64,000 nucleotides of DNA from Pseudomonas sp. Irchel s3h14 (GCF_900187425.1 NZ_FYDJ01000008.1:186001-250000), one strand, 5' to 3'; shown: positions 34,171-41,930, counted from the first letter of the stretch. Numbers and translations: made by a program. Notes: generated from the letters alone by a model not told the origin.

Positions 34171-35043
34171 ATGGAATTCACTGACCCAAAAGTTCAATCG
34201 GCACTGATCGCGGCAGCCGTTACAATAGCCACACTTCTCTTACGCGCCATAACAAAACCAATATGGGAACGTAATTTTCATAAATTCAAACTAGAAAGTG
34301 ATTATAAATATGACCAACGCAAAAAAGTTAGAGAAGCAATTTCAAAGTACAAGGTGCCACTGCTGAATTCAGCTGAGCTGCTTAATCATCGGCTATGGAA
34401 TTTCTCTAAAAATGCACCAGAAGCATGGCACATTAAAATAGAAGGGGAAAATATTTCAGACAAATACTACCTGTTGTCATTTTGTTATAGGTTTTTGTTG
34501 TTTTTTTCACTTTGTCGCAAAATCGACCTAGAGCTTGTATATCTTGATAGTACAGTCAGCACAAAGAAAGACCTCGACTTTCTAAAATATCTGAAACTCT
34601 TCCCGCAAATATTTAGCGATACCGAAATCTTCAAAGGTACAGTCTACAACCAGTCAGTAGCCACTGATCATTTTTTTAGCGACGAGTTCCGAGAACTTAT
34701 CAGAGAAATGAGTAGCGATGACAAAATGCTGAGTTATTCCGAATTTAAGAAAAAAGTCGAAGAAAAAGAATTCACACATTTAATCACTTATTTTTCAGGT
34801 ATTTCAGTCGACCACAGCTGCCTTCGCTGGCAAGTACTAAATAGCTTTCATTTCATACTCATGGCATTTCTAAATGACTATGGCTATGATTTTCAAAAAA
34901 CGTCAAAAGAAAAAATTTCAGGTTTAGCTAAAAGCCTACCCCCAAATAGACTCATTAAAAACGCTTATGCATTCATCGAACGAGCATGCCTCGACAGTAA
35001 CAAAGAAGTCCGTAAGGCTATGTCCGCTTTGTCTGATGTCTAA
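34171..35043 (+). CDS. Cassette gene 2: membrane-anchored protein
   Basis: This 290-residue protein of unknown function has one N-terminal membrane segment (about residues 8-27, VQSALIAAAVTIATLLLRAI). A basic, helical cytoplasmic part rich in Lys, Phe and Tyr follows. Its DNA is the most AT-rich in the window, which marks foreign origin. The TAA stop lies in the left box of attC2. The ATG has only a weak ribosome-binding site. No family is recognised. Confidence 0.6.
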   Translation: MEFTDPKVQSALIAAAVTIATLLLRAITKPIWERNFHKFKLESDYKYDQRKKVREAISKYKVPLLNSAELLNHRLWNFSKNAPEAWHIKIEGENISDKYYLLSFCYRFLLFFSLCRKIDLELVYLDSTVSTKKDLDFLKYLKLFPQIFSDTEIFKGTVYNQSVATDHFFSDEFRELIREMSSDDKMLSYSEFKKKVEEKEFTHLITYFSGISVDHSCLRWQVLNSFHFILMAFLNDYGYDFQKTSKEKISGLAKSLPPNRLIKNAYAFIERACLDSNKEVRKAMSALSDV

Positions 35044-35113
35044 TAATCGATTCAAACCGTTCGCTTCGCTCACTGGGCCGGGCTAAAGCCTGCCCCTTGA
35101 CCATAGGTTACGG
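35038..35113 (+). repeat. attC-like recombination site 2
   Basis: This 76-bp site runs from GTCTAAT to GTTACGG. Its arms TTCGCTTCGCTCACTGGGCC and GGCTAAAGCC-n-CCCCTTGACC are foldable and closely match sites 1 and 3 in spacing. The right box departs from GTTRRRY at one or two positions. Confidence 0.72.
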
Positions 35114-35127
35114 CCACAGGAATAAAT

Positions 35128-35538
35128 GTGCGCAAAGTACTAAAGATCGATTCCATTGACGCTCTGAAAAGCCCGGTTCTTTGCGAGCGAGCCAAACGAG
35201 CTCATGGAGGTAGGTCGCAAGAGTTTGTCATGATAGTAGATGGGCATGAAGCGGGCCTGCTGTCATACGACGATTGGAGCCACCAGGCTGTCGGCTTCAT
35301 TTCTGAAATTTTTGTTCTTCCAGAATTTCGGCAGCAAAGCATTGGAGCAATACTACTCTCATACGCCGAGAACCACGCTCTTCAGCTTCGCTGTACACAT
35401 ATTCGGCTTGAGCCATATCCCTTAGACCAAGAAACAGACCCAAAGCGTTTGGTAGCTTGGTATACAAAAAACGGTTATTTTCAGAAACCTGATGAACCAG
35501 AAATAATGGAAAAAGCCCTAACTACGATGCCAGCCTAA
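35128..35538 (+). CDS. Cassette gene 3: GNAT N-acetyltransferase
   Basis: This is a GCN5-related acetyltransferase of unknown substrate. The 136-residue product has the acetyl-CoA motif EIFVLPEFRQQSIGAILLSY (motif A, R/Q-x-x-G-x-G/A variant) and a final Tyr/Gly segment WYTKNGYFQK. The start is GTG at 35128 with AGGAAT upstream, because the overlapping ATG at 35126 is in a dead frame. Acetyltransferases are among the commonest integron cassette genes. The stop lies in the left box of attC3. Confidence 0.8.
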   Translation: MRKVLKIDSIDALKSPVLCERAKRAHGGRSQEFVMIVDGHEAGLLSYDDWSHQAVGFISEIFVLPEFRQQSIGAILLSYAENHALQLRCTHIRLEPYPLDQETDPKRLVAWYTKNGYFQKPDEPEIMEKALTTMPA

Positions 35539-35605
35539 TGGTTAAAATTGTTCGCGTCGCTCAGTGGGGCGGAAGTAAAGCCCCTCTCTTAGCCAAACGT
35601 TAGCC
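35533..35605 (+). repeat. attC-like recombination site 3
   Basis: This 73-bp site runs from GCCTAAT to GTTAGCC, with TTCGCGTCGCTCAGTGGGGC in the left arm and AAAGCCCCTCTCTTAGCC before the right box. It has the same plan and length as sites 1 and 2 and is the last in the array. Confidence 0.75.
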
Positions 35606-35686
35606 AGCGTCCGCATTTGGCCCGAAGCAGCCTCCCCCTAGCCCTGAGTCATCACGTCACACAAAGGACCAGGTTCTCGGAGTTTT

Positions 35687-36088
35687 CTATTTTGGTAGTG
35701 GCCCACACGCTTCAATAAGTCTGCCATCAGTGCGGCTATCGATAGCACCATCTGCCCCGATGTACACATCAGTGTTTGGCCACTTCGGTTTAACCCGGAT
35801 GCAGTGCGATTTCCCACCGTTGTTCCAATCGAACTCCATAAAAAATTGGTTGTTCGGGAAGATGTGCCCAGCCCCGCCAGTGGCTTCACCTGGATAGATC
35901 TCACCTTTTGAGATGTCGTGCTGAACATTCAAAATATAACCGAGACGACCCTGCCCCTTTTCAGAGAAATGGAAGCTCACTTGAGGTGTGGCGACATACC
36001 AAAAGACGATGGGGGCGAGTAAAAACGCCGCCGCCCAGCGCCAGGAATGCCGTTTCGGTTTATTTGCAGACGTGGTCACGTGTGCCAT
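35687..36088 (-). CDS. Probable membrane-anchored immunity protein
   Basis: This 133-residue protein has a short basic N-terminus, one membrane segment (about residues 17-37, RWAAAFLLAPIVFWYVATPQ) and a beta-rich periplasmic domain of about 95 residues with FFMEFDWNNGGKSHCIRVKP. It starts 29 bases inside the 3' end of the PAAR-toxin gene, the arrangement expected for an effector's cognate immunity gene. The membrane anchor suggests it protects the periplasm. No family is recognised. Confidence 0.65.
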   Translation of the reverse strand: MAHVTTSANKPKRHSWRWAAAFLLAPIVFWYVATPQVSFHFSEKGQGRLGYILNVQHDISKGEIYPGEATGGAGHIFPNNQFFMEFDWNNGGKSHCIRVKPKWPNTDVYIGADGAIDSRTDGRLIEACGPLPK

Positions 36089-37193
36089 CTCCCCAACTTG
36101 AACGTGGTAGTGCTAAAACTTCGTCCATGAGCATTTTTGCCGTAATCCCGCCGTTTGGGTATTGCTTGTAAAGTTTGACGCCAATGCTGATTGAGACCCG
36201 GTCGCCTATGTCGTCCCAGGCCCGCATTCCTTCAATGTCTGCTGAGCGGTGAGGCCCTTTTCGCTCGTCCCACTTTTGAACTTTCCGAACGGAGTCTGAA
36301 GCAATTTGCTCAAGCCCAGCGCCGTCCAGAAGAACGCTTTCAGAAAGACCACCAGCGCGGCCAACATAGCCATAGTGGATGTTCGACCAGATGTCGTAGA
36401 AGTAGTCCACCTGACCTTGTTTCTGCCAAGGTCCGCCGAACTCTTGCCCAATCGGTACCTTGTGATCCCATTTCCGACCTTGAGCAACCCGCTCAGTCCA
36501 AAGGGCCATCGCAGCAGCAGTGTTACCAAGCTCCATCGCTTGGAAATTAGGCGGTGAAAGGCGTGCATACCAGGGAAGTTTTTGAAATTTTGCATTTTCC
36601 GCTGCCGTGTCAAAGCTGGTTAGCTTCTTCATTTTCAGTACGGATGGGTGTGTGATGTTGCGGTTCATTTCCCCTGCGATATAGCTGGCCACCTGTTCCA
36701 TCATGTCAGGGTCTTTGCACGTGATGGGGGCTTTCGGCTCAGGCTTTGCCTCCGGTTTTTTCGGGGCGGCATCGGGGTCTATCAGAGCGTTTGCGGCAAC
36801 CGCGTTCTCCTTCAACTTTGGGTCAGCGAGCAGTGTGGCCATTTTCTCATCATCCACAGTGCCATCTGGACGGAACGCTCCGAGTGCCATGAAATTGATG
36901 ATGGTTGCACCACCAGCATCGCCCATGACAAAACCACCACCAACATCGCCTGATCCGGTAATGATCGTTCCGCCGTGGCTGGTTGGGCTGCCTAAGTGGG
37001 CCATAGGACGCCCGTTCACTTGAATAGATGGGAATCCTGTGGTGATTACAGCTCCACAGCCACAGGTATCGCCAACACGAGCAGATCCCATGAAGTTAAT
37101 GTTTACGTCGCCACTGGCAGAGGCAATCGGGGTAGTGGCGTGACCGGGCATCGGGCAGACATGCTTGTCACCCAATCGAGCGGAGGGAGTCAT
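36060..37193 (-). CDS. PAAR-domain T6SS effector, polymorphic toxin type 44-like
   Basis: This is a specialised effector that would sit on the VgrG spike tip of a type VI secretion system. The 377-residue product has an N-terminal PAAR domain (about residues 1-95: ARLGDKHVCPMPGHATTPI, then GDTCGCGAVITTGFPSIQVN). A Pro/Lys-rich linker follows near residues 140-155. Its C-terminal domain has KWDHK, DIWSNIHYGYVGRAGGLSES and LLDGAGLEQIASD, resembling the polymorphic toxin type 44 family. No T6SS structural genes are in the window, so the host's own apparatus would be used. The toxin activity is not established from sequence. Confidence 0.75.
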   Translation of the reverse strand: MTPSARLGDKHVCPMPGHATTPIASASGDVNINFMGSARVGDTCGCGAVITTGFPSIQVNGRPMAHLGSPTSHGGTIITGSGDVGGGFVMGDAGGATIINFMALGAFRPDGTVDDEKMATLLADPKLKENAVAANALIDPDAAPKKPEAKPEPKAPITCKDPDMMEQVASYIAGEMNRNITHPSVLKMKKLTSFDTAAENAKFQKLPWYARLSPPNFQAMELGNTAAAMALWTERVAQGRKWDHKVPIGQEFGGPWQKQGQVDYFYDIWSNIHYGYVGRAGGLSESVLLDGAGLEQIASDSVRKVQKWDERKGPHRSADIEGMRAWDDIGDRVSISIGVKLYKQYPNGGITAKMLMDEVLALPRSSWGDGTRDHVCK

Positions 37194-37213
37194 TCGTCAT
37201 CCTTGTCGTGTAC

Positions 37214-37234
37214 AAAAAAACCTCCGTGTGGAGG
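37214..37234 (-). terminator. Terminator upstream of the PAAR-toxin gene
   Basis: Read on the minus strand, CCTCC-ACAC-GGAGG is followed by seven T. It would stop leftward transcripts from the origin region before they reach the toxin gene. Confidence 0.65.
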
Positions 37235-37352
37235 CCAAAAGCGTTTTGTAAGCTCCGGGAGATTACCGCACCTGTTGGAACGGGTCTGTAGGAAAAGTCT
37301 GAGTTTAGACCCTCCACTGGCCTGTTTTGTCCAACAGTGGACCTAAAACTCT

Positions 37353-37477
37353 CGTTACACCGTTGTGCGGTGTTACACCAAACAAAAGGGAAGCCTCAAG
37401 CTGGTGTAACGTCATTTTTAGTCATTAAAATCAATGACTTATGTATATGCGCAACACCTGTAACACCTGTAACACGA
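37353..37477. repeat. GTTAC repeat cluster at the attR end
   Basis: There are five GTTAC/GTAAC motifs (GTTACACC, TGTTACACC, GGTGTAACG, then CTGTAACAC twice in tandem). They match those next to int at 23354-23584. Confidence 0.6.
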
Positions 37478-37544
37478 CATTTTAAAGGTATTTGTCCCCG
37501 CCCCCCATTAGCAATGAGTTCCACCAGCGAGGAGACCCCAGCCG

Positions 37545-37845
37545 GTGCCGGGGCCCCTGAGGCATTGAGACACACACGGGGTCGGAAACCCGCAGGATCT
37601 TGGTAGCGGAAGAATTCCCAGCTTAGTGAACCGGTGAACCCGGTGAACTGAGGTTCACCTGTGCATCTGCCCTATCAAATGGGTAATCCCAGTCCACCGT
37701 TACCAATGCGGTAACGATGGCCTTTTTTCTACAAGATCCTTTCAATTTCAAGGTTGAAATTTCAGTAAGCTGGGGCGACTGCCGCTAACAAGATCCCGCG
37801 GGTTTCCGACCCCGTGTGAGAGGAAGTATCCCAGGGTCCCCGGCG
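37545..37845. other. Candidate replication origin of the island
   Basis: An inverted repeat (37574-37609 against 37782-37817, about 34 of 36 bases matching, with weaker homology outward to 37545 and 37845) encloses about 170 bases. Inside are four GTGAACC-type iterons: AGTGAACC 37625, GGTGAACC 37633, GGTGAACT 37642, and inverted GGTTCACC 37652. There are also an AACG-type palindrome CGTTAC-n-GTAACG (37699-37715) and an AT-rich palindrome AATTTCAA-GG-TTGAAATT (37744-37761). P4 replication uses similar GGTGAACA iterons bound by its alpha primase-helicase. The gap 37194-38011 holds no supported gene. Confidence 0.6.
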
Positions 37846-38011
37846 TTTTTTCATAAGCCACCAGATTCAGAAGCGTAAACGGAGGGGACACGATGCTAAT
37901 CCCTCAGCCTCGAAAAGAACGAATGAGGCGTTAAGCCATTCAAGGGAGTGGTATGGCTTATCGACACCGTAGGCTATAAGTATTTACTCGCCCATCAACA
38001 GTAGGCACTCC

Positions 38012-39037
38012 ATGTCCAAACACCCTTTGACTCCGATGTTGGTCCAGTACCTGGTGGGTTTGTGCTGCCTCAAAAACGACCCCGAGGCGGTGGATGTGAC
38101 AGTGGGAGACATGGTTTTCGATCCCACCTCCGAGACATCCCGGGACGTTGACATAACTGTCACTATGAACGGGCCGGACGATACAACCTATGCGTTCAAG
38201 GCATTCGAGGTTAAGCGCGAAGGAACCCCACTGGACGTGTCCCAAGTCGAACAGCTTTGCTTGAAGTTTATGGATATGACTTCTATCACTCATCCCGCGA
38301 TAGTTTCTTCGTCAGGATACACAGCACCTGCACGCAAAAAAGCAGAAAGGCATGGGATTAAGCTTTACGAGTTCAAGCCATGGACACGACCACTTGAAGA
38401 ACAATTTCCAAAATTAACGATGAGGGGGCCTGCTAGTGAGTGTTTTTTGGTGCGAACGCCCCTTCTCTGCTGGCCTCAGCATCAGCTGAACATCGTTGCA
38501 GAACAAGCTCCTGGCCCATTCGCTATCCAACCGACTGATGAAATCTATAACTCCACAGGAAGTGCACATCTCAAATTCGCTAGCTTTGAGCAATACCAAA
38601 ACGATCTTCTGCTTCGGTCGACCCAATTGCTCCTACCGATGGTACCGATCGCATCAACGGTGGAAGGCTTCCAGCTAACCGAATCGGGACTCGAGGTCGG
38701 CCCAGAATGGCCACACAGTCACACCCTTGAAGTGTCTAACGACGCAGTATTCATAAAAGTCGACTCTGTTCTGTGCCGAATAGATCGCGTAACCATATCC
38801 GGTTTTTTACAGTGGCAACGCAGTACAAGTCAGAACCTTTTTTACATAATTGAAGGTGTACCAGACGGCGAAGCTTTCGCTGGCGCGGTCATATCCAGTT
38901 CGGATAGCAGTAGCGAGCTGACTGCGTTGTTTCTTTCACCATCAACGAGGGATATCGATATACGGAAAATTCAGCTTGCGAAGAAGCATCAGAACAGCAT
39001 CCGAAATTTAAAACTGGAGCTGTCTAAGCGCGGCTGA
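38012..39037 (+). CDS. PD-(D/E)XK (Mrr-like) nuclease-domain protein
   Basis: This 341-residue protein has an N-terminal restriction-endonuclease-like fold: Asp45/Asp47 in RDVDITV, Glu66-x-Lys68 in KAFEVKRE, and Gln78 on the following helix (DVSQVEQL). The strand AIVSSSGYTAPARKKAERHG then resembles Mrr-type enzymes. The C-terminal 200 residues are unassigned and may bind a target. It stands alone between the origin region and attR, with no methylase, so a modification-dependent or abortive nuclease is possible. The activity is inferred. Confidence 0.65.
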   Translation: MSKHPLTPMLVQYLVGLCCLKNDPEAVDVTVGDMVFDPTSETSRDVDITVTMNGPDDTTYAFKAFEVKREGTPLDVSQVEQLCLKFMDMTSITHPAIVSSSGYTAPARKKAERHGIKLYEFKPWTRPLEEQFPKLTMRGPASECFLVRTPLLCWPQHQLNIVAEQAPGPFAIQPTDEIYNSTGSAHLKFASFEQYQNDLLLRSTQLLLPMVPIASTVEGFQLTESGLEVGPEWPHSHTLEVSNDAVFIKVDSVLCRIDRVTISGFLQWQRSTSQNLFYIIEGVPDGEAFAGAVISSSDSSSELTALFLSPSTRDIDIRKIQLAKKHQNSIRNLKLELSKRG

Positions 39038-39081
39038 TTCTTGTGCGCCTTCAACAGCAGGCTTCGTGTATCCCTACGTGT

Positions 39082-39104
39082 ATCCCCAAAAGAAGAGCAT
39101 CCTA
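39082..39104 (+). repeat. Direct repeat near attR
   Basis: CGTGTATCCC occurs twice within 22 bases (at about 39065-39088), with related TGTATCC and CGTGTACC near attL (about 22033-22055). They are possible arm-type integrase sites. The gap 39038-39148 has no gene. Confidence 0.35.
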
Positions 39105-39148
39105 GAAGCACCAATGTTCATTGGACCGTACCATGCTCGTTCAAATGA

Positions 39149-39166
39149 CCCCGGCTCCACCAAATA
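39149..39166 (+). repeat. attR of the ssrA-integrated island
   Basis: CCCCGGCTCCACCAAATA is an exact copy of the tmRNA 3' end at 21907-21924 and marks the right boundary of the island. Confidence 0.93.
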
Positions 39167-39177
39167 CGAAGCAAAGC

Positions 39178-39202
39178 AAAACCCGCCAAGTGCGGGTTTT
39201 GT
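39178..39202 (+). terminator. Original ssrA terminator, displaced by the island
   Basis: AAAACCCGC pairs with GCGGGTTTT, 12 bases after attR, exactly where the native tmRNA terminator would be without the island. A near copy lies at 20892-20914. Confidence 0.8.
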
Positions 39203-39264
39203 TGCATCTGGGGTTGGGTCATTTCTGTAGGCAGCATCACCATCCCCGGCAAAAGCAGGCCTGC

Positions 39265-39408
39265 CCGCAACAAGGCCCGCAAGACCACCAGGCCGACCGC
39301 CTCTTCATCAAGCACGGCTACGCGCCTTCGCCGGAAACCATCGACTATTTGAAAAGCCTGAAGGTGGATCGCGTGCTCGTCTGCGGTCTAGTCGGCGATT
39401 CAACGTAA
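39265..39408 (+). pseudogene. Isochorismatase-family (cysteine hydrolase) fragment
   Basis: The frame reads DRLFIKHGYAPSPETIDYLK then VDRVLVCGLVGDST and stops. This matches the central part of isochorismatase-like hydrolases, in which VDRVLVCG would be followed by the catalytic Cys segment. The N-terminal Asp/Lys region and the catalytic Cys end are missing, so it is a remnant beside the integration site. Confidence 0.6.
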
Positions 39409-39472
39409 CGGGACCTATGCTGCGGGCTTACCTGCAACCGCTTGAGCAACCAACGTACTCAGGAAGATCAAC

Positions 39473-40396
39473 ATGAACGTATGGATTGCAGCCGTTCTGG
39501 CCGCCATGGTTTCTGTGCCTGTACACGCCACCACCGAGATCGCTCCTCGTGTCGAGCAGGTCACCTTCAAAAAGGGCTCCGACACCGTCAGGTTCGCCCG
39601 AGCCATCAAAGGCCCGCTCACCGCGCAGTACCGTCTAAACGCGAAGGCCGGCCAAATGATGACCGTGGACTTCAAGTCTTCCAACGCCTCTGCCTACTTC
39701 AACATCACCGCGAAAGGCGCGGACTATGCGTTGTTTAACGGATCGATCATGGGCAATCACTTTCTGGGACCATTGCCCACCGATGGCGAATATACGGTTC
39801 AGGTATACCTGATGCGCAACGCTGCTCGGCGCAATGAAGTGGCCAACTACAGCCTTTCATTAAGCCTGGGCTCGGGTGATGCGACGGACAGCAACCAGCC
39901 GTTCGACCAGACACTTGAATTGCAGGGCATTGGCTTTCACGTGACGAGCGTGTCGGTCGATGGAAATCGTGCTCTACGCATTGCACCCCAAGGTCTGGAA
40001 ATCGATAACTCAGAGATCGTACGCCCCCTCACCGGCACCATCGTTCGAGCAGAGGTCGCCGACCTTGATCGCAATGGCTCCCCAGAGATTTACGTCTTCA
40101 TCAGGTCACCGGGGCGCGGGATGCCGGGCGAGCTCATTGCTTACGCTGCCAACCGCAACAGGTCGCTTAGCGAGATTTATCTGCCACCTGTCAGCGAGAA
40201 CCCGAAAACAGCGGTGGGCTACCAGGGCGAGGATGAGTTTGCCGTGGTGGAAAACACGTTGGTGCAGCGGTTCCCGGTTTATGACAGCACGGATGCCGAT
40301 GCGGGCAGGACGGGGAAAATTCGGCAGGTTCAGTACACGTTGATGCCTGGTGAGGCCGGGTGGATTTTGAGGGCTTTGGGGGTGACGGAATATTGA
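39473..40396 (+). CDS. Exported PliI-like protein (possible lysozyme inhibitor)
   Basis: The 307-residue periplasmic protein has a signal peptide (MNVWIAAVLAAMVSVPVHA, cleaved at residue 19). A beta-rich first domain resembles bacterial pre-peptidase/PPC-like modules (about residues 30-130, GQMMTVDFKSSNASAYFNIT). The second domain (about residues 145-305) contains DLDRNGSPEIYVFIRSPG and resembles PliI, a periplasmic inhibitor of I-type lysozyme. AGGAAG lies before the ATG. The PliI assignment is by pattern only. Confidence 0.6.
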   Translation: MNVWIAAVLAAMVSVPVHATTEIAPRVEQVTFKKGSDTVRFARAIKGPLTAQYRLNAKAGQMMTVDFKSSNASAYFNITAKGADYALFNGSIMGNHFLGPLPTDGEYTVQVYLMRNAARRNEVANYSLSLSLGSGDATDSNQPFDQTLELQGIGFHVTSVSVDGNRALRIAPQGLEIDNSEIVRPLTGTIVRAEVADLDRNGSPEIYVFIRSPGRGMPGELIAYAANRNRSLSEIYLPPVSENPKTAVGYQGEDEFAVVENTLVQRFPVYDSTDADAGRTGKIRQVQYTLMPGEAGWILRALGVTEY

Positions 40397-40523
40397 AGGA
40401 TGCTCGTTGGCGAAGTGGCTCCCGTTCGTTCCCACGGTCAAAATCCAAACACTTCGGATGAGGACCCGAAGCCCTTCTACACTCCTCTCTCACACGTCTG
40501 AAACAATCACCAAACGAGCCCAC

Positions 40524-41930
40524 ATGCCCCCCCTCAAAGACCGCTTGAAGCAAGGCAAGGATGCTCGCAAGAACTGCTCCCGCAGTTCGCAGGCGGCCAC
40601 GGGAAAAATAAATCGCGACCCTCTGCCGCTGATCAAAATGTCCAGTGAAGGCCGCATCAAGTCACTGGTCGAGTTGCGCTACGGCCGCATGCTGGTCTCG
40701 CCGTTCACCTTCTATCGCGGCAACGCGCTGCTGCAAGCCCACGACTTGGCCGCAACCGCCAACATGGGCCTGATATCGCCCATCTGCGGCGACAGTCACC
40801 TGATGAACTTCGGCGGTTTTGCAACGCCGGAACGCAATCTGCTGTTCAGCGTCAACGACTTCGACGAAGCCCATCCCGGCCCCTGGGAATGGGATTTGAA
40901 ACGGCTGGTGGCAAGTTTCGTGGTGGCAGCGCGCGACCTGCGCCATGGCGACACGGTCGAAGAAACGGTCTGCCGCCAGGTGGTCGGCGCCTACCAGCAG
41001 ACCATGCTCGAATGCGCCGAACAAAGCGCCATGGAAACCTGGTACGAGTCCATCAGTTACCGCGATCTGCGGCAGCAGGCGAGTAAAGCGACCCTGGAAC
41101 ATGTAGAGCGCGCCATCGAAAAAGCCGAGCGTCGCACCCACGCTGAACTGCTGCCGAAAATCAGTGACCGTGACGCACATGGCCGACTGATCATTCGCGA
41201 TGACCTGCCGGAAATTTTCCATTTACACGAAAACACCACGCTGCTGGATGCCGACGACGACTGGCTGCGCCTGTCGAACTGGCGTGCGCTTTACGACGCA
41301 TTCATGCGCGACTATCCCGGCACGCTGCAAGCCGACCGTCGCGAGCTGTTGTCGCGTTTTCATGCCCACGACATGGCGTTCAAAGTGGTCGGTGTGGGCA
41401 GCGTCGGGACTCGTTGCCTGGTGGCCCTGCTGACCGATGATCAGGAGTTCCCGCTGTTCCTGCAGTTCAAGGAGGCACGTCGTTCGGTGCTTGCCGATTA
41501 TGTGAAGACTAAATCGCGGGTGCGGCATAACGGTCAGCGCGTGGTCGATGGCCAACGGTTGATGCAATCGGCCAGTGACCTGTTCCTCGGCTGGACCACC
41601 GGCCCCAGCGGGCGACACTTCTATGTGCGCCAGTTGCGCGACATGAAAGTCTCGGCTGAACTCGAGACGTTCGATGCGGACACCTTCGCCGCCTACGGAC
41701 GCGTTTGTGGCCGCGCGTTAGCCCGCGCCCATGCCAAATCATCCGGGAACGCCGCACACATCAGCGGCTACATCGGCAAGAGCGATGCGCTGGCCGACGC
41801 GCTGTTCAAGTATGCGCAAAGCTACACCGGGCAGAATGAGCGCGACTTCGAACAATTCCAGCAGGCCTGCCGCAAGGGCCGTTTGCGGGCGCGCTCGGAA
41901 GCGGACTTTGCGGCGGATCATTTGCCGTAA
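40524..41930 (+). CDS. DUF2252 family protein
   Basis: This is a kinase-fold-like DUF2252 protein of unknown biochemical role. The 468-residue product begins MPPLKDRLKQGKDARKNCSR. It has the family stretches FYRGNALLQAHDLA, CGDSHLMNFGGFATPERNLL and VNDFDEAHPGPWEWDLKRLV, with later LFLQFKEARRSVLADY. A frame open 39 codons upstream is rejected because the conserved N-terminus starts at 40524. A terminator follows. Confidence 0.88.
   Translation: MPPLKDRLKQGKDARKNCSRSSQAATGKINRDPLPLIKMSSEGRIKSLVELRYGRMLVSPFTFYRGNALLQAHDLAATANMGLISPICGDSHLMNFGGFATPERNLLFSVNDFDEAHPGPWEWDLKRLVASFVVAARDLRHGDTVEETVCRQVVGAYQQTMLECAEQSAMETWYESISYRDLRQQASKATLEHVERAIEKAERRTHAELLPKISDRDAHGRLIIRDDLPEIFHLHENTTLLDADDDWLRLSNWRALYDAFMRDYPGTLQADRRELLSRFHAHDMAFKVVGVGSVGTRCLVALLTDDQEFPLFLQFKEARRSVLADYVKTKSRVRHNGQRVVDGQRLMQSASDLFLGWTTGPSGRHFYVRQLRDMKVSAELETFDADTFAAYGRVCGRALARAHAKSSGNAAHISGYIGKSDALADALFKYAQSYTGQNERDFEQFQQACRKGRLRARSEADFAADHLP

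Larger units (their letters stand above)
21907..39166 (+). mobile_element. P4-like satellite/genomic island in ssrA
   Basis: The 17.2 kb element is bounded by 18-bp direct repeats, with its integrase beside attL. It encodes a P4-type integrase, AlpA-like regulator, DUF927 primase/helicase, small replication-operon genes, a CI/C4-type antisense RNA and a candidate origin. The cargo is an MvaT-like silencer, protease, integron cassettes, PAAR toxin and nuclease. No capsid, tail, terminase, relaxase or type IV secretion gene is recognisable, so it would need a helper to move. The cargo between 31.4 and 39.0 kb is visibly poorer in G+C than the core, most of all at 33.6-35.5 kb. Confidence 0.88.

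Noticed and set aside
36648..37023. Open frames opposite the PAAR-toxin gene
   Set aside because: They are shadows. The minus strand has a clear PAAR domain and a coupled downstream gene.
37337..37606. 89-codon frame near the candidate origin
   Set aside because: It runs across GTTAC repeats and the inverted repeat without a ribosome-binding site, and its sequence has no protein-like features.
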